From NCBI GenBank assembly GCA_937925925.1, contig CALANA010000168.1, positions 1 through 48,552 of the forward strand: 48,552 nucleotides of DNA, in the 5' to 3' direction. The stretch's first letter is position 1; every line of letters begins with the position of its first letter. Shown piece after piece: positions 24,594-32,822 of this stretch. The notes beneath the pieces are model-generated. The model made no database searches. It was not told the origin of the DNA and saw only the letters and a program-made list of their open reading frames with translations. The DNA is from an uncultured Chloroflexales bacterium (GTDB taxonomy: Bacteria > Chloroflexota > Chloroflexia > Chloroflexales > Chloroflexaceae). The translations under genes were made by a program, and so were the position numbers.

Positions 24594-25696
24594 ACATCCT
24601 GTTCCTCAACCCCTACCACGGCGGCTCGCATGCGGCGGTGGCCGAGGGCTATGCTGCCCATAGCCAGCACGAGGTCACGCTGTTGACGTTGTCCAGCGCT
24701 GGCGGCTGGCGCTGGCGGATGCGCGGCGGCGCAGTGACGCTGGCGCGGCTGGCGCGTGCCCAGTCCAGCCCGCCCGATCTGATCCTGACCACGTCAATGC
24801 TTGATCTGGCAACCTTTCGTGCGCTCACCCGCGATTACTATCCACCTCACATTCCGGTCGTCGTCTATTTCCACGAGAATCAGTTGACCTACCCGCTGCC
24901 GCCGGGCCGTACCCGCGATCTGAGCTATGCCTGGATCAACTATACCAGTGCGCTCACCGCTGACGCGATCTGCTTTAATTCAGAGTTTCATCGCCGCGAG
25001 TTCCTGGCGGCGCTGCCCACGCTGTTGCGGCGCTATCATGACTACCACGAACTGGCGACGATCGACGCTATAGCTACAAAATCGCAGGTACTGGCACCGG
25101 GGATTGACCTCCGGCGTCACGACCAGGTGGCCGCTCCAGCACTGCCCGCCAGTGCTGGCCCGCCGATCATTCTGTGGAACAGCCGTTGGGACTACGACAA
25201 GCAGCCGCAGGCCTTCTTCGCGGCGCTGGAGGCACTGGCGGCGCGAGGCCTGGATTTCCGGTTGATTATCGCCGGCGAACATGTTGATCCGAACGCACCG
25301 GAGTTTGTGGCCGCCCGCCAGCGCTGGGCGGCGCATATTGTTCACTGGGGCTACGCCGCCGATCCGTCGCACTACAGTCGCCTGCTGCACCAGGCCGACA
25401 TCGTGGTCAGCACAGCCATCCAGGAGTTTTTCGGCATCGGCGTGATCGAGGCGCTCTACTGCGGTTGTATGCCCATCCTGCCGTGCCGTCTGACCTATCC
25501 CGACCTGCTGCCCCCGGCCTATCACGCCGACTGCCTGTATGACTCGTCGCAAGCGCTGGTGGAGCGGCTGCAGGCCGCTTTGCAGCACAGCCACCTCCGC
25601 CGTCAAGACTGGCGCACCATCGCCGCGCCCTACGACTGGTCGCGGCTGGCCCCGCGCTACGACGCGCTGCTGGCGGAGGTACGGTCGGTGGGGTAG
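24590..25696 (+). CDS. tRNA-queuosine mannosyltransferase-like glycosyltransferase (DUF3524/QTMAN family)
   Basis: 368 residues, GTG start at 24590 overlapping the previous stop (GTGA), which indicates coupled translation. The N-terminus MNILFLNPYHGGSHAAVAEG with LLTLSSAGGWRWRMRGGAV, VVYFHENQLTYPLPPG and SYAWINYTSALTADAICFNS is the DUF3524 domain that defines the GTDC1/QTMAN group. The C-terminal GT-B domain has PIILWNSRWDYDKQPQAFF, VHWGYAADPSHYSRLLHQAD, VVSTAIQEFFGIGVIEAL and YCGCMPILP, the GT4 donor-binding region. The vertebrate enzyme adds mannose to queuosine in tRNA-Asp; bacterial homologues are less studied, so the tRNA role here is inferred from family only. No queuosine biosynthesis gene is in the window. 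Confidence 0.88.
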   Translation: MNILFLNPYHGGSHAAVAEGYAAHSQHEVTLLTLSSAGGWRWRMRGGAVTLARLARAQSSPPDLILTTSMLDLATFRALTRDYYPPHIPVVVYFHENQLTYPLPPGRTRDLSYAWINYTSALTADAICFNSEFHRREFLAALPTLLRRYHDYHELATIDAIATKSQVLAPGIDLRRHDQVAAPALPASAGPPIILWNSRWDYDKQPQAFFAALEALAARGLDFRLIIAGEHVDPNAPEFVAARQRWAAHIVHWGYAADPSHYSRLLHQADIVVSTAIQEFFGIGVIEALYCGCMPILPCRLTYPDLLPPAYHADCLYDSSQALVERLQAALQHSHLRRQDWRTIAAPYDWSRLAPRYDALLAEVRSVG

Positions 25697-25738
25697 GGAA
25701 CAGGGAACAGGGAACAGGTGACAGGTGACAGGTGACAG
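25697..25738. repeat. Heptamer tandem array, 3 x GGAACAG + 3 x GTGACAG
   Basis: Six 7-base units begin at the base after the glycosyltransferase stop codon. A partly complementary stretch, CCTGTCCCTGTGACCTGTTC, follows at about 25764-25784, so the transcript could fold into a long hairpin and end the operon. The rest of the gap up to 25945 has no gene. Confidence 0.8.
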
Positions 25739-25945
25739 ATGCTCAGGCTGGTTGGTGGGGCTGCCTGTCCCTGTGACCTGTTCTCTATTCAGCGTAAGGC
25801 GTGAGGCGAAGAAACGAAGCGTTTGTGTGTTAATACCCGCTAACGTGTCAACATGCCAATGTGCCAACGCTGATTACCTTTGCGTTTTTACGTTCAAAAG
25901 AGTGGCAACGACGTGACGAGGAGATGAGACGCGAGGTTGTGTCAA

Positions 25946-26290
25946 CTACCCCTCATACGCCAGCACTTCGCACACGGTGAGCCGGGCGGCGTTGCGGGCA
26001 GGAACGTAGCTTGCCAGGAGTGAGAGTACCAGCACCAGCACCAGCCAGATCCACACCGCACTCCACTCGTAGGTATAGACCAACGGCATATTCAACAGGC
26101 TGAACCCGATGCGTTCGCTCATAAACTGACTGATCGGGAACGAGAGCAGCGTGCCCAGCAGCCACGAGAACCATCCAATCAGCATGCCCTCGACCAGAAT
26201 AATCCGTTGGATTGTCCCATCCGACGCACCGATAGCGCGCATTACCCCGATTTCGCGTGTGCGCTCAATCATGTTTTGGGCGATCAGCCG
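25946..26290 (-). pseudogene. MacB/FtsX-type ABC transporter permease, C-terminal remnant
   Basis: The minus frame from about 26290 reads RLIAQNMIERTREIGVMRAI, then GASDGTIQRIILVEGMLIGW, two further membrane segments (WIWLVLVLVLSLLASY) and the closing YVPARNAARLTVCEVLAYEG. This is the last 110 or so residues of an FtsX-domain permease of the MacB/LolC group. The N-terminal membrane segment and periplasmic domain are absent. Upstream the frame enters a CTG/CCG-rich stretch and then the end of the MalT-like gene, 59 bases away. An ATG at 26272 exists inside the conserved helix, but a working permease cannot be made from this piece. Confidence 0.8.
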
Positions 26291-26331
26291 GGATGATTGG
26301 CGTACAGATGCGGCAGGTGCGGCAGCAGGGG

Positions 26332-29085
26332 TTACAGCAAGCCCAATGTGCGGGCACGGGCAAGGGCACGGGTGCGACTATTCACGCCCAGTTTGCCATA
26401 GATATTGCGAATGTGGGTCTTGATGGTGCCCATCGACACCACCAGGCGCTCGGCAATCTCGCGGTTGGACAGGCCATCGGCAACCAGACGTAAGACCTCA
26501 AACTCGCGCTCGCTCAACGCCTCAATGAGCATGTCGGTGTCAGGTAGCTCTGGCGGTGAGGGCGCGGTCGGGAGCATTTCACATGCAGGAAAGGCGGCCA
26601 GGAGCATGTGTCTGTACGCTGCCAGTTTCTCATCAGTGGGGCGATACTGGTCGAGCAGGTGCGCCATCGGTGCGCCTTCATCAACAAACAGGCGGATGTA
26701 CCCTTCCGGTTGGGCCAGTGTCAACGCCTGCTCCAATGCCGTCAGTGCTGCGTCGCGGTTCTGCTGACCGTGGAACGCCAGGGCCTCCAGCAGATAGCAC
26801 TCAATCACGCTGCTGATGCGCTCGGCGTCATTGGCCGCGCTGCGCAGGGCATGCAGTTCAGCCAGAATAGGGTCGAGCGTGGTGCCTGGCGGTTCGCTGC
26901 GCGCCTGTGCGAGCCGCACGCGGATGCGGGTTAGTTGCACAATATCGCGCAGTTGCGCGATCCAGATCGCTTCATCGTCGATCATCTCCTCGGCTACTCG
27001 GAGGGCGGCAAGGGTCTCTCCCTGGGCTAGCCAGAAACGGATTTCATAGGCGCTCACCAGTGCCAGCGTTTGCAGCGGCAAATTGAGCCGATAGACCAGT
27101 TCCTTCAGTTGTTGCAAGGCAGCGAGCGTCGCATCCCAGTCGTGCCGAGCCTGTTGCACCCGTGCGAGCGACGCATATGTGTCGAACAGCCCCAGTTCAC
27201 CCCACTGCTGGCAGAGTGCCAGACCTTTGTGCAGCATCTCCAGCGCTCCTGGCAAATCGTTCCATTCGCGCAGAATAACACTCAAGCCAACATAGGCCAT
27301 GCTCGATACCGGCACCGGTACGGCACTATGTGCGCCCGCAATGCGCAATGCCTGGCGGTACAGGGTTTCGGCCTGCCGTAACCGGCCCTGCCAGATGTAT
27401 ACTTCAGCCAGATGGCTCAACGCGATCAAGCTAATCATTGCATTCTGATTGGCCTGACCGTCGGCGACGAGTTCGGCAAAGATCTGCCTGGCGGCCCGTA
27501 GATCGCCCTGGAACATATAGGCCGCGCCAAGTGTCCAGATCGTCATCCCGCGTAGAAAGCTACTGGCCGGCAAGCTTTGAACCGCTTGCCGGGCCAGGCT
27601 GATGGCCTGTGTTGCATCGAATTGCAGCATAACCATAAATGCCCGCAGCGCGGTCACTTCGCCCTGGAGCTGAATCTGTTGCGCTGCGTCCAGGATGATC
27701 GACTGGTGTAACGTCTGTTCTACATCGTACAGATATGGCTCGACGGCCTCGATTTGCCCACTGAAAAGCATGGCACAGGCCGCGAAAAGACTCAAGCGGG
27801 GCCGGGCCTGCACCAGGTCTGGGGGCAGGGCAGTCAACCAGGCAAGCAGCGTCACAATTTCGCTCTGCATCAACAGCTTCTCGGCACTGGCCTCGATCAG
27901 CCCGGCAGCCAGCGCAAAATCACGGGCGGCCAGCGCATGGCCAACTGCCTCAACCATCAGGTTATGCTGGTGATACCATATGGCTGCGCGCCGATGGAGT
28001 CCAGGCACGTACTCCGCATGTGTCTGTTGCACCATACGCCGCAATACATCAAGAAACAGGTGATGGTAGCGATACCACCGGCGCTGGTCATCCAGGGCAA
28101 TCACAAACAGGTTGTCACGCTCCAGCTCTTCCAGCAACTGCTGACTAACGCCGGGGGCCTGGTCGAGGACTGCCGCGCACAATGATCCACACATCCGATC
28201 TAGAATAGCGGTACGCAACAGAAACTGCTGAATACCTGCGCTCTGCTGCTGGAGTACTTCCTGTACCAGATAGTCGGCAATATAGCGCTGGCTGCCTGTG
28301 AGCGCGAGCAACCGTTCAGCCACATCGGGTTGTCTCTGAAGCGATAGCGCCGCCAGTTGCAACCCGGCGATCCAGCCTTCTGTTCGTGCCTCCAATAGTG
28401 CCACATGCTGTGGATCGAGCCTCAAGCCCATCACATCGCGCAGGAAGAGCGCGGCCTCCTCCACCGTAAAGCGCAGATCATCAGTCCGCAGTTCATGCAA
28501 GGCACCCTGTGCCCGAAGTTGTGCCAGCGGTAATGGCGGATCTTCACGGGTGGCAATAACCAGGTGCAACGGCGCGGGCAGATGTTTCAGGATGAACGCG
28601 ACGGCCTCGTGTACTACCGGCGATTGCAGCAGGTGGTAATCATCCAGCACCAGGATGCTCTCAGCCTCTAATGTCGCCAGATCATTCATCAGGGTTGCTA
28701 TCAGCGTTTTATAGGATGGCGGTTGGGGCAGGTGTAAGAGAGTCAGCACCGTGTTTCCCACACCCGGAATCATCGACTGCAAGGCCGCAATCAGGTAGCG
28801 CAGCCAGCTATACGGATCGTTATCGCTGGCATCGAGCGCTAACCATGCCACCGGGTGTGCCGTGTGACGCAACCAGTCGACCAGCAGGGTGGTTTTGCCA
28901 TACCCGGCCGGTGCCGAGAGCAGGATGAGCGCACGATGCAACCCGGTGTCGAGGCACGTGAACAGGCGTGGACGGGAAATACACGTGGTTCGTGCATGGG
29001 GGACACGGATTTTTGCCGTGAGTATCGGAAATAAGCTGCGCTCAGCCGGCTGAGATGAGGCAATCATTGGCGCGGGATCGATCAT
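26332..29085 (-). CDS. MalT-like LuxR-family ATP-dependent transcriptional regulator
   Basis: 917 residues. The N-terminus ILTAKIRVPHARTTCISRPR precedes an STAND-class NTPase: Walker A SAPAGYGKTTLLVDWL near residue 62, Walker B ESILVLDDYHLL. The middle (about 360-800) is a helical TPR-like array (SLIALSHLAEVYIWQGRLRQ and similar 34-residue steps). The C-terminal LuxR helix-turn-helix reads LSEREFEVLRLVADGLSNRE, then GTIKTHIRNIYGKLGVNSRT. Such proteins bind an inducer and ATP, oligomerise and activate transcription. MalT senses maltotriose; the inducer here is unknown. The start at 29085 has only a weak GAAAG ribosome site, and ATG 29067 is an alternative. The gene lies just upstream of the permease remnant, perhaps a lost target. 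Confidence 0.93.
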   Translation of the reverse strand: MIDPAPMIASSQPAERSLFPILTAKIRVPHARTTCISRPRLFTCLDTGLHRALILLSAPAGYGKTTLLVDWLRHTAHPVAWLALDASDNDPYSWLRYLIAALQSMIPGVGNTVLTLLHLPQPPSYKTLIATLMNDLATLEAESILVLDDYHLLQSPVVHEAVAFILKHLPAPLHLVIATREDPPLPLAQLRAQGALHELRTDDLRFTVEEAALFLRDVMGLRLDPQHVALLEARTEGWIAGLQLAALSLQRQPDVAERLLALTGSQRYIADYLVQEVLQQQSAGIQQFLLRTAILDRMCGSLCAAVLDQAPGVSQQLLEELERDNLFVIALDDQRRWYRYHHLFLDVLRRMVQQTHAEYVPGLHRRAAIWYHQHNLMVEAVGHALAARDFALAAGLIEASAEKLLMQSEIVTLLAWLTALPPDLVQARPRLSLFAACAMLFSGQIEAVEPYLYDVEQTLHQSIILDAAQQIQLQGEVTALRAFMVMLQFDATQAISLARQAVQSLPASSFLRGMTIWTLGAAYMFQGDLRAARQIFAELVADGQANQNAMISLIALSHLAEVYIWQGRLRQAETLYRQALRIAGAHSAVPVPVSSMAYVGLSVILREWNDLPGALEMLHKGLALCQQWGELGLFDTYASLARVQQARHDWDATLAALQQLKELVYRLNLPLQTLALVSAYEIRFWLAQGETLAALRVAEEMIDDEAIWIAQLRDIVQLTRIRVRLAQARSEPPGTTLDPILAELHALRSAANDAERISSVIECYLLEALAFHGQQNRDAALTALEQALTLAQPEGYIRLFVDEGAPMAHLLDQYRPTDEKLAAYRHMLLAAFPACEMLPTAPSPPELPDTDMLIEALSEREFEVLRLVADGLSNREIAERLVVSMGTIKTHIRNIYGKLGVNSRTRALARARTLGLL

Positions 29086-29137
29086 TTCTCGGCTTTCAAC
29101 ATGACAAATGCTTCTTTTCCCCCTGGATGGTAATCAT

Positions 29138-29158
29138 TATAATCGAGAACAAAAGGAG
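29138..29158 (+). promoter_or_regulatory. -10 box and strong ribosome binding site for a short ORF
   Basis: TATAAT (29138-29143) is followed by AAAGGAG (29152-29158) and ATG at 29167, eight bases on. The -35 position is not recognisable. TATAAT and the ribosome site are only eight bases apart, so the leader would be very short or the transcript leaderless. Confidence 0.4.
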
Positions 29159-29166
29159 ATTCAACT

Positions 29167-29427
29167 ATGGTATGTGCTGTAACCGTTCAAACCTGGGGTG
29201 CAGCGCTGTCGCACGCGTTCACTGTTCGCCTGGGAGCGCAAGCGTCCCGCCCGCACCTGGGAGCGCGGGTATCTTGCCCGCACCTCTGCCTGGGAGCGTG
29301 GGTGTCCCGCCCGCTGGCGGGCCAGCGGCCCGCGCTGCCGGGAACGCGCTTTCGCCTGGGAGCGCAAGCGTTCTGTTCAAACCTAGACTCCGATCTCTAC
29401 CACCGATGTACGATTGCCCCTGGCTGA
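29167..29427 (+). other. Short ORF with good translation signals but repeat-derived body
   Basis: 86 codons. The first 15 (MVCAVTVQTWGAALS) follow an excellent AAAGGAG site; the remainder is translated from dispersed CTGGGAGCGCAAGCGTCCCG-type repeats (29229-29385). I do not recognise a protein. It may be the 5' end of a gene overwritten by repeats, or a chance frame behind a promoter. I would not count it as a proven gene. Confidence 0.25.
29229..29385. repeat. Dispersed repeat family C (CTGGGAGCGC-type), four or more units
   Basis: CTGGGAGCGC recurs at about 29228, 29260, 29291 and 29357, followed by variants of AAGCGTCCCGCCCGC or GGGTATCTTGCCCGC. The same unit fills 32405-32570 and 45343-45525, and occurs inverted in the 72-bp duplicates at 33478-33658. 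Confidence 0.8.
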
Positions 29428-29630
29428 ACCATGACACACAACCTGTGTCGGACTGGATCATAGGGATATGGCAAAATTGACACCGACATTCCCGTGCATG
29501 TCTGGTATGATATATGAGTGGTCGGTGTACCACCTTGAGACACCAGCCTGGCTGTTGCGGTATGCTGACCGAAAAGCTTGATCCTTCCGAGTTGGGAGTG
29601 ATCATATACAGACACTTGGGGATCGATGGA

Positions 29631-30149
29631 ATGCAACCACAGACACAGAGCAGTGAACGCATGACCCGCGCTCGTGACGGTGCCCTGGATATCACCTATG
29701 GAGCAGCACTATGGGTACGTTCTATTCTACGCTTTATTACCCGTCCGATCGAGATAGGCGTGCGGGTACTGGTGGTTGATGGTGACGAGGTGCTACTTGT
29801 GCGTCATCGTCGAGGCAAACTGCCCTGGAGCCTGCCCGGTGGCGGCGTTAAAGCCCAGGAAACACTTGAAGCGGCGGCTTGCCGTGAAGTATGGGAAGAG
29901 GCTGGCTGCACTGTGCGGATTGAGCGCTTGCATGGCATTTTCTATACCTTTGGTGCCGGATTTAGCAACTATACGGCGGTGTTTATTGCCACACCGCTGG
30001 CAGCGCTACAGCCACCTGTGGGAGACCTGGAGATCGTCGATGCCCGTTTTGTGCCGTTGCATGCCTTGCTGGATGGCACCGATCCGGGCACACGTGACCG
30101 TGTGGCCGAGTATCTGCGCGGTGAAACCGGTTTGTCGCGGGAGTGGTAG
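29631..30149 (+). CDS. Nudix hydrolase
   Basis: 172 residues from ATG 29631 (MQPQTQS); ATGs at 29562 and 29661 are in frame and none has a strong ribosome site. The Nudix box is complete: GGGVKAQETLEAAACREVWE followed by EAG, matching G-x5-E-x7-R-E-U-x-E-E-x-G. The preceding strand IGVRVLVVDGDEVLLVRHRR and LPWSLPGG fit the fold. It hydrolyses a nucleoside diphosphate linked to some other moiety, using Mg2+; the substrate cannot be predicted. An N-terminal helix (ALWVRSILRFITRP) precedes the domain and might touch the membrane. The gene is followed 11 bases on by octamer repeats. Confidence 0.9.
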   Translation: MQPQTQSSERMTRARDGALDITYGAALWVRSILRFITRPIEIGVRVLVVDGDEVLLVRHRRGKLPWSLPGGGVKAQETLEAAACREVWEEAGCTVRIERLHGIFYTFGAGFSNYTAVFIATPLAALQPPVGDLEIVDARFVPLHALLDGTDPGTRDRVAEYLRGETGLSREW

Positions 30150-30160
30150 TGTCCGACGAG

Positions 30161-30224
30161 GCGCGGATGCGAAGATGCGCGGATGCGAAGATGCGCGGAT
30201 GCGAAGATGCGCGGATGCGAAGCG
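30161..30224. repeat. Octamer array, alternating GCGCGGAT / GCGAAGAT
   Basis: Eight units alternate in a strict 16-base super-repeat (GCGCGGAT then GCGAAGAT), 11 bases after the Nudix stop. A shorter version with GAGGCGAA units lies at 30296-30322. Confidence 0.9.
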
Positions 30225-30367
30225 CGACGTAGCGCGACCCTCCGGGGCGCGGGCGGCCGTCGGGGATGTGCGGCGGCGATGATTGGGCGCACGGATGCGA
30301 AGAGGCGAAGAGGCGAAGGGCGACGTAGCGCGACCCTCCGGGGCGTGGGCGGCCGTCAGGGATGTGG
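30225..30367. repeat. Repeat family H, two direct copies
   Basis: GCGACGTAGCGCGACCCTCC followed by GGGGCGxGGGCGGCCGTC and GGGATGTG occurs at 30222-30270 and 30320-30367 with only a few differences. A diverged copy is at 15468-15512. In all three places an 8-base GCG array is immediately upstream. The rest of the gap to 30461 holds CGCATCCG-type shreds and no gene. Confidence 0.8.
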
Positions 30368-30461
30368 CGGCATGGCCTGGTGCCCTGGCCTCTTTGCGCT
30401 TGCACTGGATCGCGCATCCGCGCATCCGTGCCTCGCGCATCCTTCCGGTGTCTCGCGCACC

Positions 30462-31124
30462 CTACCGCACCATATCAAACACACCGAAGTCGAGCGGGTT
30501 CAGGTTGACCCACTGCCCATTTTGTAATTGCCATACCTGGTAGTCCAGGTGTGGGCCAGAGGATTGTCCTGTCGAACCAACCGTGCCTATCTTCTGTCCA
30601 CGCTCAACCACCTGACCGCTCTCCACCGCAAAATCTTGCAGATGTGCATACCCGGTGCGATACTGCTCATTGATGATCCAGACGTGGTTGCCCGCCGGCC
30701 AGGTGTCACGGGAAACCTTGACTGTTCCGGAATGCGTGGCATAGATCGGATGCCCCCAGGTCGCATCGGGATCAGCACGCCCATTGCCGGTGCCATCAAT
30801 CGCAAGATCGACCGCGCCCCAGATGTGGGCCGGTGCGTGCGTGCCGACACCATAGCCCTGGGTCATCACCGTATTTGCTACCCCCAGTGGATTACCCTGC
30901 GGACGCAATGAGCCAGCCGTCAAGCCCTGGCCTGCCGGCTGAAACACACTGCTGAGACTGGCAGATTGCTGCGCTGCCGCACCAACCATGGGCCCACGCC
31001 ACGCACTCAACTCTACCGGAGTCGCGTGCATGGTCTGGAGTATCAGCCAGCCCATACCGATTAAGGCCAGGATCAACACGATCGCCCGTCCGCGCGTCAG
31101 ATACGGCTGGTCATAATCAAACAT
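30462..31124 (-). CDS. LytM/M23-fold protein with atypical metal ligands
   Basis: 220 residues. An N-terminal membrane segment (AIVLILALIGMGWLIL) anchors an extracytoplasmic domain. Residues about 85-210 have the M23 fold: GYGVGTHAPAHIWGAVDLAI, the ATHSGTVKVSRD strand, NEQYRTGYAHLQDF, VERGQKIGTVGSTGQSSGPH, then LDYQVW. Canonical enzymes have H-x3-D and H-x-H; here the first His position is Trp102 (His100 is two residues earlier) before Asp106, and the last is His192-x-Asp194. So it may be a non-catalytic LytM factor, like EnvC or NlpD, or bind metal with Asp. ATG 31124 shares one base with the upstream stop (TGATG), so it is coupled to the glucosaminidase-like gene. Role: cell-wall remodelling, inferred. 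Confidence 0.85.
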   Translation of the reverse strand: MFDYDQPYLTRGRAIVLILALIGMGWLILQTMHATPVELSAWRGPMVGAAAQQSASLSSVFQPAGQGLTAGSLRPQGNPLGVANTVMTQGYGVGTHAPAHIWGAVDLAIDGTGNGRADPDATWGHPIYATHSGTVKVSRDTWPAGNHVWIINEQYRTGYAHLQDFAVESGQVVERGQKIGTVGSTGQSSGPHLDYQVWQLQNGQWVNLNPLDFGVFDMVR

Positions 31125-32305
31125 CAGCGTGGCACCCCATTGGAGCGCCAGGAATCGACCAGACGCTCAACTGCATTGACATAGCCCTGGACATCATTTT
31201 CAAAAGCGGGGGCATAGATCGGAATAATCTCAGCCACGGTCACCGTACCGCGCCCCCGAATATACTCAACCGCAATCAGGCGATACCAATCCTCAATACC
31301 CTCTTCCCACGAGCTGTAATCGCGGAAGCGACCATAGCAGCGCGGATACCCGGCGCAAATAATATTGCCCACATTGTGGGTCGTTGCGCCGCCTGGTTTG
31401 ATCCCGGCCCAGCGCGGATTGGTGCCCGCGCTGCTCTCGTGAATAAAGAAAGCGACGGCATAGGCCGGGTCAATCTCGTATTTCTGGCCCAGCCGCAGCC
31501 ATACCGCGCCCGTGCCAGTAGCGGGTGAGCCATATGACGCCAGAATACGGTCAATCTGGGCCGCAGTCAGGCTCGGTGCGCCGCGCACATCGTGGTCACC
31601 CACCGAACGTATCGCGTATTCACTGCTCGGTTGTACTGTGGTTGGCAATAGTTCACGCCCCGGCCAGCTACTGATCACCGCGCTCCCAAAGCCAAGGATC
31701 TGCTGCAAGGCTCCCAGTACCCCGGTTGAGTTTGCGGTCTGCGGCCATGTGCGCTCGTTGCGCACCTGCGGCAGGTGATAGGCCTGCGGGGTATGCCAGA
31801 TCGTTTTCTCGGCAATCCCATTCAGGGCCAGAATGCCAATACTCACAACGGCTACAATGATCGTGAGTGTTGGACTGGGTTGCCACTCGGCTGACCGTTG
31901 CGGGTAGATGTGCTTGCGCTGCCCCGTGGGAGCAATGCCAGCCAGTGACTGTACAGTCGCTCCCAGCGCATACCACAGCGCCAGCAGCGAAGTGAGCCAT
32001 GCCACCATTGGACGCGGAAGGGTATGCACAAATGGCAGCGGGTGTACCACACCTGATCTGCGCCGGCGCGGGTGGCGCTCTTGATACGGATGATAGGGTC
32101 GGGCACGCAGTTGCTCGGCTGACAGAGATGCCCGGTTTGCAGTTGATTGAGCCGCAGGTCTGTCTACTTCGCCTGGCGTCGGTGTACTAGTTGTTGTAGT
32201 GGTTGGTAGCGCTGATGATTTGTGTCTCGTTATGGTGGAGGACGTACCCGATGAGGAAGATTGTCTGGTGATTCCTCGGGGGCGTAGTTTGGACTCGTCC
32301 GACAT
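31124..32305 (-). CDS. Membrane-anchored glucosaminidase/lysozyme-like protein
   Basis: 393 residues. The first 95 are Ser/Thr/Pro/Arg-rich and probably cytoplasmic; hydrophobic segments lie near 100-125 and 148-162. The C-terminal 150 residues form the enzyme-like domain: ILASYGSPATGTGAVWLRLG, EIDPAYAVAFFIHESSAGTN with a Glu in the position of the catalytic acid, THNVGNIICAGYPRCYGRFR, and SWEEGIEDWYRLIAVEYIRG. This matches glucosaminidase (LYZ2/Bax-like) proteins that cut peptidoglycan. The start has AAGG and AGGT upstream of ATG 32305. It forms a two-gene operon with the LytM-like protein, a pairing that fits cell-wall cutting and its control. Confidence 0.82.
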   Translation of the reverse strand: MSDESKLRPRGITRQSSSSGTSSTITRHKSSALPTTTTTSTPTPGEVDRPAAQSTANRASLSAEQLRARPYHPYQERHPRRRRSGVVHPLPFVHTLPRPMVAWLTSLLALWYALGATVQSLAGIAPTGQRKHIYPQRSAEWQPSPTLTIIVAVVSIGILALNGIAEKTIWHTPQAYHLPQVRNERTWPQTANSTGVLGALQQILGFGSAVISSWPGRELLPTTVQPSSEYAIRSVGDHDVRGAPSLTAAQIDRILASYGSPATGTGAVWLRLGQKYEIDPAYAVAFFIHESSAGTNPRWAGIKPGGATTHNVGNIICAGYPRCYGRFRDYSSWEEGIEDWYRLIAVEYIRGRGTVTVAEIIPIYAPAFENDVQGYVNAVERLVDSWRSNGVPR

Positions 32306-32404
32306 GACCTGCTACCTTTTCAACAACTATCAGCCAGACATTAACCTGCAAAGTATAGCGTAACCTGCACTATTCTGCAACATGTATGAGCGGTACCTGT
32401 TCCT

Positions 32405-32572
32405 CTGGGAGCGCGAGAGGGCGAGACGCCCGCGCTCCCAGGTCGGCGAGACGCCCGCGCTCCCAGGAAGGTGCGAACCCGCTGCCCAGGGAGCGCGGGC
32501 ATCTTGCCCTCGACGACAAGGCAACGGCGGGCGGCATGCCCGCGCTCCCCGGCGGGCACGGGTTCCCACGTG
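32405..32572. repeat. Dispersed repeat family C, four or more units in mixed orientation
   Basis: GGGAGCGCGAGAGGGCGAGACG, seen as CTGGGAGCGCGAGAGGGCGA, then two GCGAGACGCCCGCGCTCCCAG-type units (inverted), GGGAGCGCGGGCATCTTGCC and GGCATGCCCGCGCTCCC. It occupies much of the 517-bp gap 32306-32822. Open frames here on both strands are repeat translations and are not genes. Confidence 0.8.
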
Positions 32573-32749
32573 TAAACAGGCTCCATACCTGCTCGCTATG
32601 GCGCACATAGCCCTACTCTTATCTTGAACCGCGAAGCTGGCGAGGATTTTGAATGACCGGGGTTACGTTTACCTAACAGAACGCTGGTTGCTGGCAGAGG
32701 CACGGCGCTACAGGCTAAGAGCGCAAGCCTACATGCATTGTGAAGAACG

Positions 32750-32775
32750 GGCGTCCAGGCGTTCGCCTGGACGCC
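32750..32775 (-). terminator. Candidate terminator hairpin after the FG-GAP-like gene
   Basis: A perfect 12-bp stem, GGCGTCCAGGCG-tt-CGCCTGGACGCC, lies 48 bases past the stop of the minus-strand gene at 32823. No clear U-run follows on that strand. It could also belong to a dispersed repeat. Confidence 0.5.
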
Positions 32776-32822
32776 AATGTACAACTGAGCGAGACTTGCT
32801 ATAGACATGCGCTGACAACAAT

